Part shown: positions 49,730 through 59,612 of the stretch, in pieces
Layout: every line of letters begins with the position of its first letter
How positions within the stretch are numbered: the first letter of the stretch is position 1
Assembly (NCBI RefSeq): GCF_000613785.1
Contig: NZ_BAJQ01000002.1
Coordinates: 62,001 to 126,000 of the forward strand
Origin: Segatella oulorum JCM 14966
GTDB taxonomy: Bacteria > Bacteroidota > Bacteroidia > Bacteroidales > Bacteroidaceae
DNA: 64,000 nt
Direction: 5' to 3'
Notes under the pieces: generated by a model
Seen by the model: only the letters and a program-made list of their open reading frames with translations
The model's database searches: none
Told to the model about the DNA's origin: nothing
Position numbers and translations under genes: made by a program

Positions 49730-51738
49730 TTAGGGTTTATATTCAATGCCCAAACTGCGGGCGCGCTCGGCATTTCGATGCTGAATGGTCTTCTGCTTGT
49801 CGGCCTTCTGCTGCGTGATGGCGGCGGGTTTCTGCGCATAAAGCGGCACGGCCGTGGGGTTCCACGTCTCGTTCACATCCCATTTCGCCTTGCATTCTAT
49901 CTTCCCCGGATAATAATACACGGCCTCGGGCTGCCGCTGAGTGGCATAATCGCCCGTGTCCCACACGCCATTATGGTTGTCATCGACAAACAAACGCAGG
50001 TAATAGGTGTCGGGAACGACATAGAAAAACTCCGCGCGGCCGTCGGCAGCCCGCGCCGTTTTCACCACCTTGTCGCTCTTGTCGAGCAGCGACACCACGC
50101 AATCTTTGCCCTCCATGCCGGCGAGCGTGATGAACAGCGTGCTGTATTCATCGAGGGTTTTCACCTTAAATCCCTGTTTAAACTTTTTCGAAATGGCACC
50201 GTAGATGTCGGCAAACGCCAAACTATCGGTCTCGAAACTATACTCCTGTCCGGGCTTCCACTCGCCCAACAGCTCATAGTCTGTGCCATATTTCAGCGAG
50301 TCGGGGCGCACCAACTGCCCCAAAGCGTTGCGCCGCGCGACGGGTTTCAGTTCATAACGCGCCCGATACCACAGCGTGTCGACTTTGGTATAGAGGTGCA
50401 CCTTGCTCGTGTCGATGGTGGCCAACGGCGTGTTGAAATGCAACAACACGTTTTTATCGGGGGCGAAATCGCTCGAGATGTCGGCCTGCATCGTCACCAT
50501 TTCGGGCGGATAGGCCGTCTCATAGGGTTCGTCGCGCTTTTTCTTTTTCTCCTGTTGTTTTTGCCATTGCTCAAAAGCCTTTTGCTTTTGCTTCATCCGT
50601 TGCGCATAGGTCACTTTCGACAGCACCTCCAATGTGTCGGTATGTGCCACGAGTTGGCCGAGCGAGTCGGTGCGCATGTAGGTCAATTCCATGCGCAACG
50701 TGTCTTGATTCACCAAGGCCGTGTCGCGCAACCAATAGTCGATGGTGTCGTTTTTGGCGTGGGCAATGGGGATGAAGGCGTTGTGGGCGTTGAAATTCAG
50801 CCCTTGATGGTGGGCAAATGCTTGTCGCCATAGCTGAAATTCACCGTGAAATGGTTGGCCTCTTTGCGGTTGACGCTGAGCAGATAGCGATTGGTCTGCA
50901 CCTCTTGAAAGGCCGCAAGCGCAATGTCATCGGGCAGGAAATGGGTGTAGCCCACGCGCTTGATGTCGGCAATGTGGAGCGAATCGCGCCACACGGTGTC
51001 CTGTCTGACGTCAGCTTTATAGGCAGTTTGAAGCGTGTCGTGGTTGAAAGCAATCTTCTCACTCTTTTGGTTGAACTGATAGTTGCCATCCATATCCTGC
51101 AAGGCATAGATGCGATAGGTGCCCGATTTCACGCCTTTGATGACAAAATGGCCGCGGCTGTCGGTGCGACTCACACGCAACATGGGCAGCGTTTGAAAGG
51201 CCGAGTCGGATAGATTGGCATACAGCCCCACCAAAATGCCCTTCACCGGCTCAAGGTTTTCGGCCGCCACAACATAGCCCGACACCTGCATTGTGTCGAT
51301 GGTTTCGCCGGTAGAGAAACTGTAAGTGTAGTTGCCTAAGGGGTTTCCCTCGTTATTATCGCTGATGGCATCGCTGAAATCAATGGTGTAGGTGGTGTTG
51401 CGTTGGAGCGAGTCCAACAGCTTCACTTCAATAGTTTTACCCGTGGCTTTGATTTCGGGCATCTGTAATTGGGGCGGCGAAACAATCACTTTCTCGGTGG
51501 CATTGTCGATTTTGACAAACTCGTTGAAGTTGATTCTGATTTTACGCTGCTTCACATTGGTGCCCTGATCAGCTGGTTCTGCACCCACAACGTGCGGCGG
51601 TGTCTCGTCATACCAGCCGCCATCGGGGTTGCCCATGCGTGCACATGCGGCCAAACAGGCCACAAGCAGCACTGCAAAGAGCACTGTGAGACTGCTCCAC
51701 CGCTTGCGATATATCGAACAATTATTGGCTTTTTTCAT
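49730..51738 (-). CDS. large Ig-like domain lipoprotein (one frameshift)
   Basis: An exported lipoprotein (lipobox LAAC) of about 669 residues. The N-terminal Ig-like (SbsA/Big type) domain includes PPHVVGAEPADQGTNVKQRK, RINFNEFVKIDNA and YTIDFSDAISDNNEGNPLGN; it is followed by a carboxypeptidase-like beta-sandwich (GHFVIKGVKSGTYRIYALQD) and a long C-terminal part with KAFEQWQKQQEKKKKRDEPY and FVDDNHNGVWDTGDY, an EF-hand-like stretch. The frame breaks near 50800 (coding GGGCCTGAAT has lost a C). This lipoprotein type is widespread in Bacteroidetes, with no proven function; an outer-surface or assembly role is possible. Confidence 0.85.
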
Positions 51739-51754
51739 ACCTTACGTTATAGAA

Positions 51755-53281
51755 CTACTCCGCCATGAGGTTGGAATGGTCAAACGAGAGCAGCGCCTCG
51801 ATGTTCTTTCGACTGTTGCTCAAGCGCGGCACTTTGTGTTGTCCGCCCAATTTTCCGTTGGCTTTCATCCAGTCGTTAAACAGTCCTTTGCGCGCCACAA
51901 TCACCTCTAACGGCTGCAAGGTGATGTCATGAAAGCGCTTAGCTTCGTAGTCGCTGTTGAGGGTTTGCAGCTGCTGGTCCAACAGTTCGGCAAAATGGGC
52001 GATGGAGTTGGGCGGCGTAGCAAACTCAATGAGCCACTGATGGCGGCATTTTGCCTGCTCATTCATAAACACGGGCGCAGCGGTATATTCGCGCACTTCG
52101 GCACCTGTTTGCGCACAAGCATAGGCCAATCCCTGCTCGGCATTGTCCATAATGAGCTCTTCGCCAAAGGCATTGATGAAATATTTGGTGCGCCCGGTGA
52201 TGATAAATTTATAGGGTTGGGTGCTTGTGAAGCTCACGGTGTCGCCAATGGCATAACGCCACAGGCCGCAACTCGTGGTGATGAGCATGGCATAGTTGAC
52301 GCCTGTCTGCACGCCTTCCAAGGGGATGATGGTGGGATGTTCGCTTCCAAACTCGCTCATGGGAATGAATTCGTAGAACACATCGTAGTCGACCATCAGC
52401 AAAAGGCTCTTGTCGGCGGGGTCGCTTTGTATGCCAAAGAAACCTTCACTGGCGTTGTAGGTCTCCATATAGTGCATGTTGGGGCTGGTGATGAGCTGCT
52501 CGTATTGCGAGCGATAGGGCGTGAAAGCGATGCCGCCGTGAAAAAATACTTCCAAATTGGGCCACACTTCTTCCAAATGTTGCTTGCCCGAGAGTTCCAT
52601 CACGCGCACCAAAACACTGAGCATCCAGCTCGGCACGCCCGAGATATTCGTGACATTTTTGTGCAGACATTCGTGGGCTATGCGGTCGCGTTTCAGTTCG
52701 AAATCGCTCAACAGTGCCGTTTGTTTCTTCGGCACCCGCACGAGATTGGCCAAGGGGTTGATATTCTCTATCAAGATAGCACTGAGGTCGCCCACCAAAG
52801 AACCTACCCGATTGTAGTTGGAAGCGTGGCTGCCGCCGAGGATAAGGCCGCGCCCATCGAAGAGTTTGCTTGTGGGATGGTTGCGCAGATAGAGGGCCAC
52901 GGTGTCGAAACCGCCGGCATAATGAATATGATGTAAGCCCATGTGCGACACGGGAATGAACTTGCTTTTGTCGTTGGTGGTGCCCGACGATTTGGCAAAG
53001 AAACGCACCCGCCCCGGCCAAAGCACATTGTTTTCGCCATGACGCATGCGGTCGATGTCGGCTTTCAATTCTTCATAGCTGTTCACAGGCACCAACTTAG
53101 CAAAGTCATCATACGTTGCCACGCGGTTCATTTGCACCTTTCGGCCATATTCAGTGTTGGCACCTTGCGCCACCAAACGCATTAAAACATCGTGCTGCAA
53201 GGCGATTGCGGCATCATCATAACGTTCTAATTGCTTTTGGCGCGGCACGAAAACATTGCGCACAATATGGGTTAAACTCAT
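51755..53281 (-). CDS. GH3-type (auxin-conjugase-like) acyl-adenylating enzyme
   Basis: A 508-residue member of the plant GH3/JAR1-like family within the ANL adenylate-forming superfamily. ATP-binding motifs are FFAKSSGTTNDKSKFIPVS, YNASEGFFGIQ, LWRYAIGDTVSFTSTQPYKF and ITGRTKYFINAFGEELI. Plant members join amino acids to acyl acids; bacterial ones have no settled substrate. It starts the minus-strand unit 16 bases before the Ig-like lipoprotein. No carrier protein or amino acid partner is nearby. Confidence 0.88.
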   Translation of the reverse strand: MSLTHIVRNVFVPRQKQLERYDDAAIALQHDVLMRLVAQGANTEYGRKVQMNRVATYDDFAKLVPVNSYEELKADIDRMRHGENNVLWPGRVRFFAKSSGTTNDKSKFIPVSHMGLHHIHYAGGFDTVALYLRNHPTSKLFDGRGLILGGSHASNYNRVGSLVGDLSAILIENINPLANLVRVPKKQTALLSDFELKRDRIAHECLHKNVTNISGVPSWMLSVLVRVMELSGKQHLEEVWPNLEVFFHGGIAFTPYRSQYEQLITSPNMHYMETYNASEGFFGIQSDPADKSLLLMVDYDVFYEFIPMSEFGSEHPTIIPLEGVQTGVNYAMLITTSCGLWRYAIGDTVSFTSTQPYKFIITGRTKYFINAFGEELIMDNAEQGLAYACAQTGAEVREYTAAPVFMNEQAKCRHQWLIEFATPPNSIAHFAELLDQQLQTLNSDYEAKRFHDITLQPLEVIVARKGLFNDWMKANGKLGGQHKVPRLSNSRKNIEALLSFDHSNLMAE

Positions 53282-53518
53282 CTTTTTTCCATCTCAAATG
53301 AATTGCAAATTTAGTGCAATCTTCTGAAAAAAGGGCATGATTTAGCAATTTTAAGAAACCCACGCACCCCCAACTCGCCCATATAACCAGGAGAAAACGG
53401 CTTATGTGGTTACACCTTATTATATATAGCCATGCCAAAACAAATTGTATTGCGACGCAATGGCACCGATTTTATGCGTCATATCAGTAGCCATCTTACA
53501 CAATTACGACAAAAAAAT
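53282..53518. other. non-coding stretch upstream of the tRNA genes
   Basis: No gene seen. It contains the 16-mer CACCTTATTATATATA at 53413-53428, which also occurs at 22116-22131 in another intergenic region. Confidence 0.4.
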
Positions 53519-53549
53519 TTGGATATTCCATGAATAAAACTTATCTTTG
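53519..53549 (+). promoter_or_regulatory. tRNA operon promoter
   Basis: TTG at 53519-53521, 20 bases, TATCTTTG at 53542-53549, directly before tRNA-Gly. Confidence 0.8.
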
Positions 53550-53560
53550 CACCACTGTTT

Positions 53561-53633
<73 letters not shown>

Positions 53634-53663
53634 CGATTTGTTAATATCTAAGGAGCAATCCGA

Positions 53664-53749
53664 TGCCGCAATGGTGGAATTGGTAGACACGAGGGACTTA
53701 AAATCCTTGGCCAGAAATGGCTGTGCGGGTTCGAGTCCCGCTCGCGGCA
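53664..53749 (+). tRNA. tRNA-Leu (TAA anticodon)
   Basis: A class II tRNA of 86 bases with a long variable arm (TGGCCAGAAATGGCT), anticodon loop CTTAAAA, T arm GGGTTCGAGTCCC and discriminator A. The acceptor stem GCCGCAA/TCGCGGC has an A-C mismatch at the sixth pair; this may be real or a base error. It reads UUA (and UUG by wobble). Confidence 0.95.
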
Positions 53750-53773
53750 CATCACTTTAAAGATGTATACATT

Positions 53774-55444
53774 ATGAACAGAAACCTTATTCTTACGCTA
53801 TCTGCATGCGCTTTTCTCTCACTAACTTCGTGTTCGAAATTAGGTAAGTTGACGGCTGATAATTTTTCAGTCAGTCCACAGCCGTTAGAAGCGGTTGGAG
53901 GAAAGGTTCCTGCGACGATAGAAGGGCAGTTTCCCGAGAAGTTTATGAACAAAAAAGCCACGGTAACCGTTATTCCCGAGCTACATTATGGCAACGGACA
54001 AGTGGCAAGAGGCGAAAGCACAACCTTCCAAGGCGAGAAGGTGATGGGCAACGATCGCACGATTTCTTATCGCTTAGGCGGTCGCTACACGATGAAAGCC
54101 AACTTCAACTATGTGCCCGAGATGCAGAAGAGCGACATGTATTTGGCGTTCAATGCAACCATTGGCAACAAGAAAGTGGAAGTGCCTGCATTGAAAGTGG
54201 GTTATGGTGTGATTGCCACCGCCGAGCTTTATCGCCGCACCATTCGTCAAGGTGGGGCCTGTTTGGCGCTCGACTCGTTCCAACGTGTGCTCAACAAGCA
54301 GCAGGAAGCCAACGTGAAGTTTCTCATTAACCAGGCCAACTTGCGCAGCAACGAGTTGAAAAACAACAGCGTGAAAGAGTTTGTTGCAATGCTGAAACGC
54401 ATCAATGCCGACCGCGAAGGCTTGGCTATCAAGAATGTTGAGGTGAAAGCCTATGCTTCTCCTGATGGCGGTTACGCCTTCAACGACAAGTTAGCCAACA
54501 AGCGTCAGAACGTAAGTGAGGGCTATGTGAAGCAGCAACTCAAAGGCAACAAGATGCAAGCTGACATCGATGCGCACTACACCGCGCAAGACTGGGAGGG
54601 CTTTATGAAGCTCGTTCAGGCCAGCAACATCCAGGATAAGGACGTGATTTTGCGTGTGTTGTCGATGTATAAAGACCCACAAGAACGCGAACAGCAAATC
54701 AGAAACATGAGCGAAGGGTTCAGAGAGCTGGCCGATGGCATTCTCCCTGAGTTGCGTCGCAGCCGTTTGATTATCAATTATCAGGTGATTGGGCGCAGCG
54801 ATGAGCAGATTAAGCAGCAATATGCAGCCGATCCCACAAAGCTAAGTTTGGAAGAATTGCTCTACTTGGCAGCGTTAGAGGATCAGGTTTCGACCAAAGA
54901 AGCGATTTATAAGAAGACCATTCAGTTGCATAAGAACGACTTCCGTGCCTATAACAACTTGGCCGCTTTGGCCTTAAACAAAGGTGATGAAGCCACAGCC
55001 GAGCGCTATTTGAGCCAGGCTTTGCGCTGCAACAGCAAAGCACCCGAGGCCTTTGCCAACAAAGCTTATATTGACTTGACACACGGACGCGCGGCACAAG
55101 CAGAACAAAATCTTGCCAATGCCACCGAAGCGAATGGCTTTAACGAGATTTTAGGCGCATTGAACATCGCACGAGGCAATTATGCTAACGCCACCGAAGA
55201 GCTGTTTAACAACAACAACAGCGCGGCTTTGGCACAGTTGCTCAACAAGAACTACATGGCAGCCGAGCAGACTTTGAATGCCATTCAGCAGGGCGATGCC
55301 ATGACAAGCTATCTGAAAGCCATTCTCTATGCACGTCAAGGAAAGCGCGATGCTGCTCAACAAGCGCTCCAACAGGCATTGCAACAAGATGCCACTTTGC
55401 GCACCTATGCCGAAAACGACTTAGAATTGGCGAACATTCGTTAA
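53774..55444 (+). CDS. lipoprotein with OmpA-like and TPR domains
   Basis: A 556-residue lipoprotein (lipobox LTSC). The N-terminal third is beta-rich (AVGGKVPATIEGQFPEKFMN). A central region resembles an OmpA-type peptidoglycan-binding domain (VEVKAYASPDGGYAFNDKLA, then NKRQNVSEGYVKQQL). The C-terminal third holds TPR-like helices (RAYNNLAALALNKGDEATAE, AFANKAYIDLTHGRAAQAEQ). It starts 25 bases after tRNA-Leu with no separate promoter seen, so it may be transcribed from the tRNA promoter. Proteins of this type are conserved in Bacteroidetes and may organise the outer membrane-cell wall link. Confidence 0.85.
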   Translation: MNRNLILTLSACAFLSLTSCSKLGKLTADNFSVSPQPLEAVGGKVPATIEGQFPEKFMNKKATVTVIPELHYGNGQVARGESTTFQGEKVMGNDRTISYRLGGRYTMKANFNYVPEMQKSDMYLAFNATIGNKKVEVPALKVGYGVIATAELYRRTIRQGGACLALDSFQRVLNKQQEANVKFLINQANLRSNELKNNSVKEFVAMLKRINADREGLAIKNVEVKAYASPDGGYAFNDKLANKRQNVSEGYVKQQLKGNKMQADIDAHYTAQDWEGFMKLVQASNIQDKDVILRVLSMYKDPQEREQQIRNMSEGFRELADGILPELRRSRLIINYQVIGRSDEQIKQQYAADPTKLSLEELLYLAALEDQVSTKEAIYKKTIQLHKNDFRAYNNLAALALNKGDEATAERYLSQALRCNSKAPEAFANKAYIDLTHGRAAQAEQNLANATEANGFNEILGALNIARGNYANATEELFNNNNSAALAQLLNKNYMAAEQTLNAIQQGDAMTSYLKAILYARQGKRDAAQQALQQALQQDATLRTYAENDLELANIR

Positions 55445-56454
55445 TGAAACAAATTTACATCCTGATACTGCTCATCTTGGGTTTTGTATCGTGTAGCACC
55501 GACAAGAAGCATTTTTCCTTCGACGGTCGCTTAACGAACATCAACCAAGGTGAGTTTTATGTGTATGCCTTAGACGATGCTTCGGCGGGTTTAGACACCG
55601 TGAAGGTGGAGGCAGGGCGCTTCTCTTATGAGATGCCTTGCACCAAACCCAGTATCTTGATGTTGGTGTTTCCCAACTTTTCCGAGCAGCCTATCTTCGC
55701 CGAACCCGGCAAATCGGTTGATGTGAAGGGCGACGCCTCGCACTTAAAAGAGTTGGAAGTGACGGGAAGCAAGACCAATGAGCTGATGAATAAGTTTCGT
55801 CAGCAGATTGCAAATGCTTCACCTCCCGAGATGGAACGCTATGCCGCGCAGTTCATTGCCGACCATCCCGAGTCGCCTGTCGGGGCTTATTTAGTGACGA
55901 AATATTTCATCAAGACGCCTCGTGCCAACTACAACAAGGCACTTTCGCTCATCAACATGCTGCTCAAGGCACAGCCCGAATATGGCTATCTGCGCCTGTT
56001 GCAGGGCCAACTCAAATCGCTTGCTGCCTTAGAGAAGGGCACCTTGCCCAACTTCTCGGCACGCGATATCAACGGGAAAGCCATTGATGTGAAGGCATTG
56101 CGCACGGCTCCGGTGGCCGTTCTCTACACATGGGCCACGTGGAATTACGATTACAACATGCTGAACAGCCGCCTCAACGACAGCTATCAGCGTGCCAATG
56201 GCCAGCTGAAAGTCGTTGGATTTAACCTCGATGCAAGCCGAAGTGACTGCCGACGGAGCCTTGAAAGTCAGTCGATTGCTTGGCCCACGGTGAACGATCA
56301 GCAACTGTTCAACAGTCCAACGCTGCAACTGCTCGGCCTAAACACCGTGCCCGACAACCTCGTTTTACAACGGGGACGCATCGTAGCGCATGGCCTTTCT
56401 ATCGAACAACTGATGAAGAAGGTGGACGAACTGCTGCCCAAGACGGCACCGTAA
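55444..56454 (+). CDS. DUF4369/thioredoxin-like lipoprotein lacking the CxxC site
   Basis: A 336-residue lipoprotein (lipobox VSCS). The N-terminal DUF4369 domain (FSFDGRLTNINQGEFYVYAL) is followed by a TlpA-like thioredoxin fold (LPNFSARDINGKAIDVKALR, VAVLYTWATWNYDYNMLNSR). Where active members have WCxxC, this one has WNYDY, so disulfide exchange is not expected. Later fold elements QLKVVGFNLDAS and LLGLNTVPDNLVLQRGRIVA are kept. The start overlaps the previous stop by one base (TAATG). A structural or binding role is more likely than redox activity. Confidence 0.87.
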   Translation: MKQIYILILLILGFVSCSTDKKHFSFDGRLTNINQGEFYVYALDDASAGLDTVKVEAGRFSYEMPCTKPSILMLVFPNFSEQPIFAEPGKSVDVKGDASHLKELEVTGSKTNELMNKFRQQIANASPPEMERYAAQFIADHPESPVGAYLVTKYFIKTPRANYNKALSLINMLLKAQPEYGYLRLLQGQLKSLAALEKGTLPNFSARDINGKAIDVKALRTAPVAVLYTWATWNYDYNMLNSRLNDSYQRANGQLKVVGFNLDASRSDCRRSLESQSIAWPTVNDQQLFNSPTLQLLGLNTVPDNLVLQRGRIVAHGLSIEQLMKKVDELLPKTAP

Positions 56455-56553
56455 ACGGCAAAAGCAGTCAGCAGATGTCACACTTCGTCGCGCATTTGCT
56501 ACGCCCCACGCCCCTCATCTTCTACACCTAACCATTCATTCCCCCACCACTCC

Positions 56554-58094
56554 ATGTTAGTAAAAACCTATAGTGCTGCCGTTAATGGGCTCGAAGTGAC
56601 CACCGTCACGGTGGAAGTGAGTCTCCATCCCGGCGTGATGTACCACCTGACCGGCTTGGGTGACAAGGCTGTTCAAGAGGGACGCGACCGCATTGCCGCA
56701 GCAATGTTGTTCTGTGGCTATAAGTTTCCACGCGCCGACATCACCATAAACCTTGCGCCTGCCGACCTGAAAAAGGAAGGTAGTGGCTTTGATTTGCCTT
56801 TAGCCATCGCCCTTTTGGCGGCCAACGGCAACCTCCATTCCGACGTGTTAGACCACTATATGCTCGTGGGTGAGCTGAGTTTAGACGGCCATCTGCAACC
56901 CATCAAAGGCGCATTGCCCATCGCTATCCGGGCAAGAGCCGAGAAATTTAAAGGCCTCATCGTGCCCAAAGCCAACGTAAGAGAGGCCGCTGTGGTGAAC
57001 AACCTCGACGTTTATGGCATGGAAACAATGGCCGACGTGCTGCAATTCCTCACCCAGCCCGACGCTTTCCAGCCCACTGTCATCGACACCCGCAAGGAGT
57101 TTTATGAGCAACAAAGTCACTTCGACTTCGATTTCAGCGATGTGAAAGGGCAAGAAAGCGTGAAACGTGCGCTCGAAGTGGCGGCGGCTGGCGGACACAA
57201 CCTCATCATGTTGGGGCCTCCGGGCAGCGGAAAATCGATGATGGCCAAGCGACTTCCGTCCATTCTTCCGCCGCTAACCTTGGCCGAAAGCTCGAGACGA
57301 CGCAGATACACAGCATCGCCGGGCGCTTAGGTTCGGGCACATCGCTCATCAGTCAGCGCCCCTTCCGCGCGCCCCATCACACCATTTCCGAGGTAGCTTT
57401 GGTAGGCGGTGGCGCCAATCCCATGCCGGGTGAAATCTCATTAGCCCATCATGGCGTGCTCTTTTGCGACGAGTTGCCCGAGTTTAATAAACACACTTTA
57501 GAGGTGTTGCGGCAGCCATTGGAGGACAGAATGATAACCATCAGCCGCGCAAAATACAACATCACGTTCCCTTGTTCGTTCATGTTTGTGGCCAGCATGA
57601 ACCCCTGTCCGTGCGGCTATTACGGCGATCCGACCCACCATTGCGTGTGCTCGCCGGGGCAAATTCAGCACTACATGAACAAAATCTCGGGGCCATTGCT
57701 CGACCGCATCGACATCCAATGTGAGATAACGCCCGTGCCTTTTGCCGACATCAGTCGCGCAACGCCCGGCGAACCCAGCGCCACCATCCGCGAACGGGTG
57801 ATGAAGGCGCGCGAAATCCAGACCCAACGCTTCAACACCCACAAGGCCATTCACTGCAATGCACAGATGACCGAGCGCATGATTCATCAGTATGCCGAGC
57901 CCGATGCCGCGGGAATCGAACTGCTCAAGACGGCCATGCAGCGCCTCAGTTTGAGTGCCCGTGCCTACAGTCGCATCCTCAAAGTGGCGCGCACCATCGC
58001 CGATCTCGACGCCAGTGCGCAGGTGTTGCCCCACCATCTCTCAGAAGCCATCAGCTATCGCCAGCTCGATCGGGGCGATTGGGGCGAGCGATAG
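56554..58094 (+). CDS. comM: ComM/YifB-family Mg-chelatase-like ATPase (one frameshift)
   Basis: Cytoplasmic AAA+ helicase-like protein of about 513 residues; ComM drives branch migration during transformation. The N-terminal Lon-like domain ([37 protein letters not shown]) precedes the Walker [21 protein letters not shown], Walker [14 protein letters not shown], the [13 protein letters not shown] motif and the C-terminal lid ([20 protein letters not shown]). The frame breaks near 57290 (GAAAGCCTCGAG has lost a C). The gene stands alone, 99 bases after the thioredoxin-like gene. Confidence 0.92.
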
Positions 58095-58197
58095 TCAGAC
58101 AGGCATGCCCGAAGCCGGCAACAATATCGTCCATTTTACTCCGTAATTACAACGTAAATACGGCATAAAGTGAATGGAAAAAGTGCACTATTCATGC

Positions 58198-58400
58198 TAT
58201 ATTTGTCAGCTCTATCTCCCCAAACGAACGATCATTCCAATCCATCGCACGGCTACGGCCGAAGCATTTATTTACCATTTTGAAACAATTCTGCCGCGAC
58301 GAAACGATTGCTTTCATGAGAAGATGGTGTGTAGCCACGGCTGACCAATGAGAAAAAAGAAAACGAAGTGTTCTGCCATGGCAGAACACTTCGTTTATTT
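58198..58400 (+). ncRNA. possible small RNA ending in a perfect palindrome
   Basis: A -7 box TATATTTG (58198-58205, no clear TTG upstream) is followed by 155 bases with no ORF that include a GGCTAC/GTAGCC pairing, ending at the hairpin 58361-58396 and TATTTTATG. The layout suits a short transcript of about 190 nt. The remainder of the 470-base convergent gap 58095-58564 shows a decayed 22-bp repeat near 58165-58190 and nothing else. Confidence 0.3.
58361..58396. terminator. perfect 36-bp palindrome, bidirectional terminator
   Basis: An uninterrupted inverted repeat with 18-base arms (outer end AAACGAAGTGTTCTG, centre CCATGG) flanked by A-rich sequence on the left and T-rich on the right. It lies between convergent comM and the C1 protease gene and can terminate transcripts from both sides. 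Confidence 0.8.
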
Positions 58401-58564
58401 TATGACACCCTTCCCACCAAAGCGGAAAGCCGATTTTAAGCTATAATATGCTATTTTGAAGAGAATGCCCGACCTCAACGTCATGCACGATGCTGAAAAG
58501 TTTTTGGAAATAGGCACCACATCGCGAAACCCTCCCCTATACATTGCACCAAGAAGGCAACCCA

Positions 58565-59572
58565 TCACCCCACAATCAGCGTGGTGTTGAGCCGCACATA
58601 GGCCTCGCTGAGGTAGATAAAGCCATGGAAACGGTTGTGGGCGCCCCACGAATTTTTAGCAATGAAATAGCGGTTGCCGCGGTGGTCGTGGGCCAATCCC
58701 ACGAGTGCCATGGCGTGATCGTCGGTGGTTTGAAGGCGCTCGAAAGCCTGTTGGCGCTGTTGTTGCGTGATGTGTTGCGTGGTGAGGACGGCCACTCCGC
58801 CGGCGAAATCGAAACCTTCTGACGACACATCACCCTCCCAAAACACCGCTCTTCCGCCTTGCAAACGCTGCACGATGAACGCCATCAGCTTGTCGAGAGG
58901 CACATTGAGCGCACTGTCGCCCGCCACATTGTCGGGCACTTCGAGGGCAAAACGTTGGCCAAAGGGATGATGGGTGAAGCTCGTTAGCGCCTGGTATTCA
59001 TCGTCGCGACACACACTTCGGGCGAACTCCTGCGGCGTATAGTCGGCGCCGAGCATGTGAACCGTGGCACCAGGCAGATAGCCCAAGGCCTCATCGAGCA
59101 ACCGATTGCCCTGCGCATTGAGCGAGGCAAAGTCGTGAACGGCCTGCGTGGCGCGCTGCAAACGATGGGCAAGCACGTTGAGATTGACGGGCTTGAGGGT
59201 GGAATAGCTATCATAGGGCACCACCCCATAGGCCGAAAGGAGATGCAACAAGCGCGGCCCCATGCCCCGAAGGCGCAACGGCGCGGCACCATGAGCAAGA
59301 TAACAGCGGCGCATCTCGTCCATCATCAGACTGCGTGCAATGTAATTTGGACTGAGATTCACCGAGTCGCCCTGCATCAGGTGGTTGGTTTCGATGGTGG
59401 CCAGCATGGCATAAACCCAGCAAAGCGTGCTACGCCCCTGGTCTTTCACCGGCGTTGTTTTGAGCAACACATCAATGATGAATGGCGATTTTTCGGCCTT
59501 TCGCTGCACCGGTCGTGTGCAAGAACTGAGCCACAGAAGCCCCATTGTGAGGCAAAAAAGAATTTTCTTCAT
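58565..59572 (-). CDS. C1-family (papain-like) cysteine protease lipoprotein
   Basis: A 335-residue lipoprotein (lipobox LSSC, Cys18). The catalytic Cys51 is in VKDQGRSTLCWVYAMLATIE, the His in TTDDHAMALVGLAHDHRGN and the Asn in YFIAKNSWGAHNRFHGF. Spacing and motifs match C1B bleomycin hydrolase or PepC-like enzymes rather than classic papain. It probably acts at the cell surface or in the periplasm. The ATG at 59572 is chosen because it starts the signal. The -7 box TAACTTTG on the minus strand (59579-59586) is only 6 bases upstream, giving an extremely short or absent leader. Confidence 0.88.
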   Translation of the reverse strand: MKKILFCLTMGLLWLSSCTRPVQRKAEKSPFIIDVLLKTTPVKDQGRSTLCWVYAMLATIETNHLMQGDSVNLSPNYIARSLMMDEMRRCYLAHGAAPLRLRGMGPRLLHLLSAYGVVPYDSYSTLKPVNLNVLAHRLQRATQAVHDFASLNAQGNRLLDEALGYLPGATVHMLGADYTPQEFARSVCRDDEYQALTSFTHHPFGQRFALEVPDNVAGDSALNVPLDKLMAFIVQRLQGGRAVFWEGDVSSEGFDFAGGVAVLTTQHITQQQRQQAFERLQTTDDHAMALVGLAHDHRGNRYFIAKNSWGAHNRFHGFIYLSEAYVRLNTTLIVG

Positions 59573-59578
59573 GCCCAA

Positions 59579-59607
59579 CAAAGTTACAAAGAAAATCAGT
59601 AATTTTG
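59579..59607. promoter_or_regulatory. overlapping divergent promoters of the protease and U32 genes
   Basis: TAACTTTG on the minus strand (59579-59586) and TAATTTTG on the plus strand (59600-59607), each within 10 bases of its start codon. The two start codons lie only 40 bases apart. Confidence 0.55.
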
Positions 59608-59612
59608 CAGCC

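Noticed and set aside
49571-50833. 420-residue plus-strand ORF opposite the Ig-like gene
   Set aside because: It is antisense to a conserved lipoprotein, has low-complexity Leu/His-rich composition and no signals of its own.
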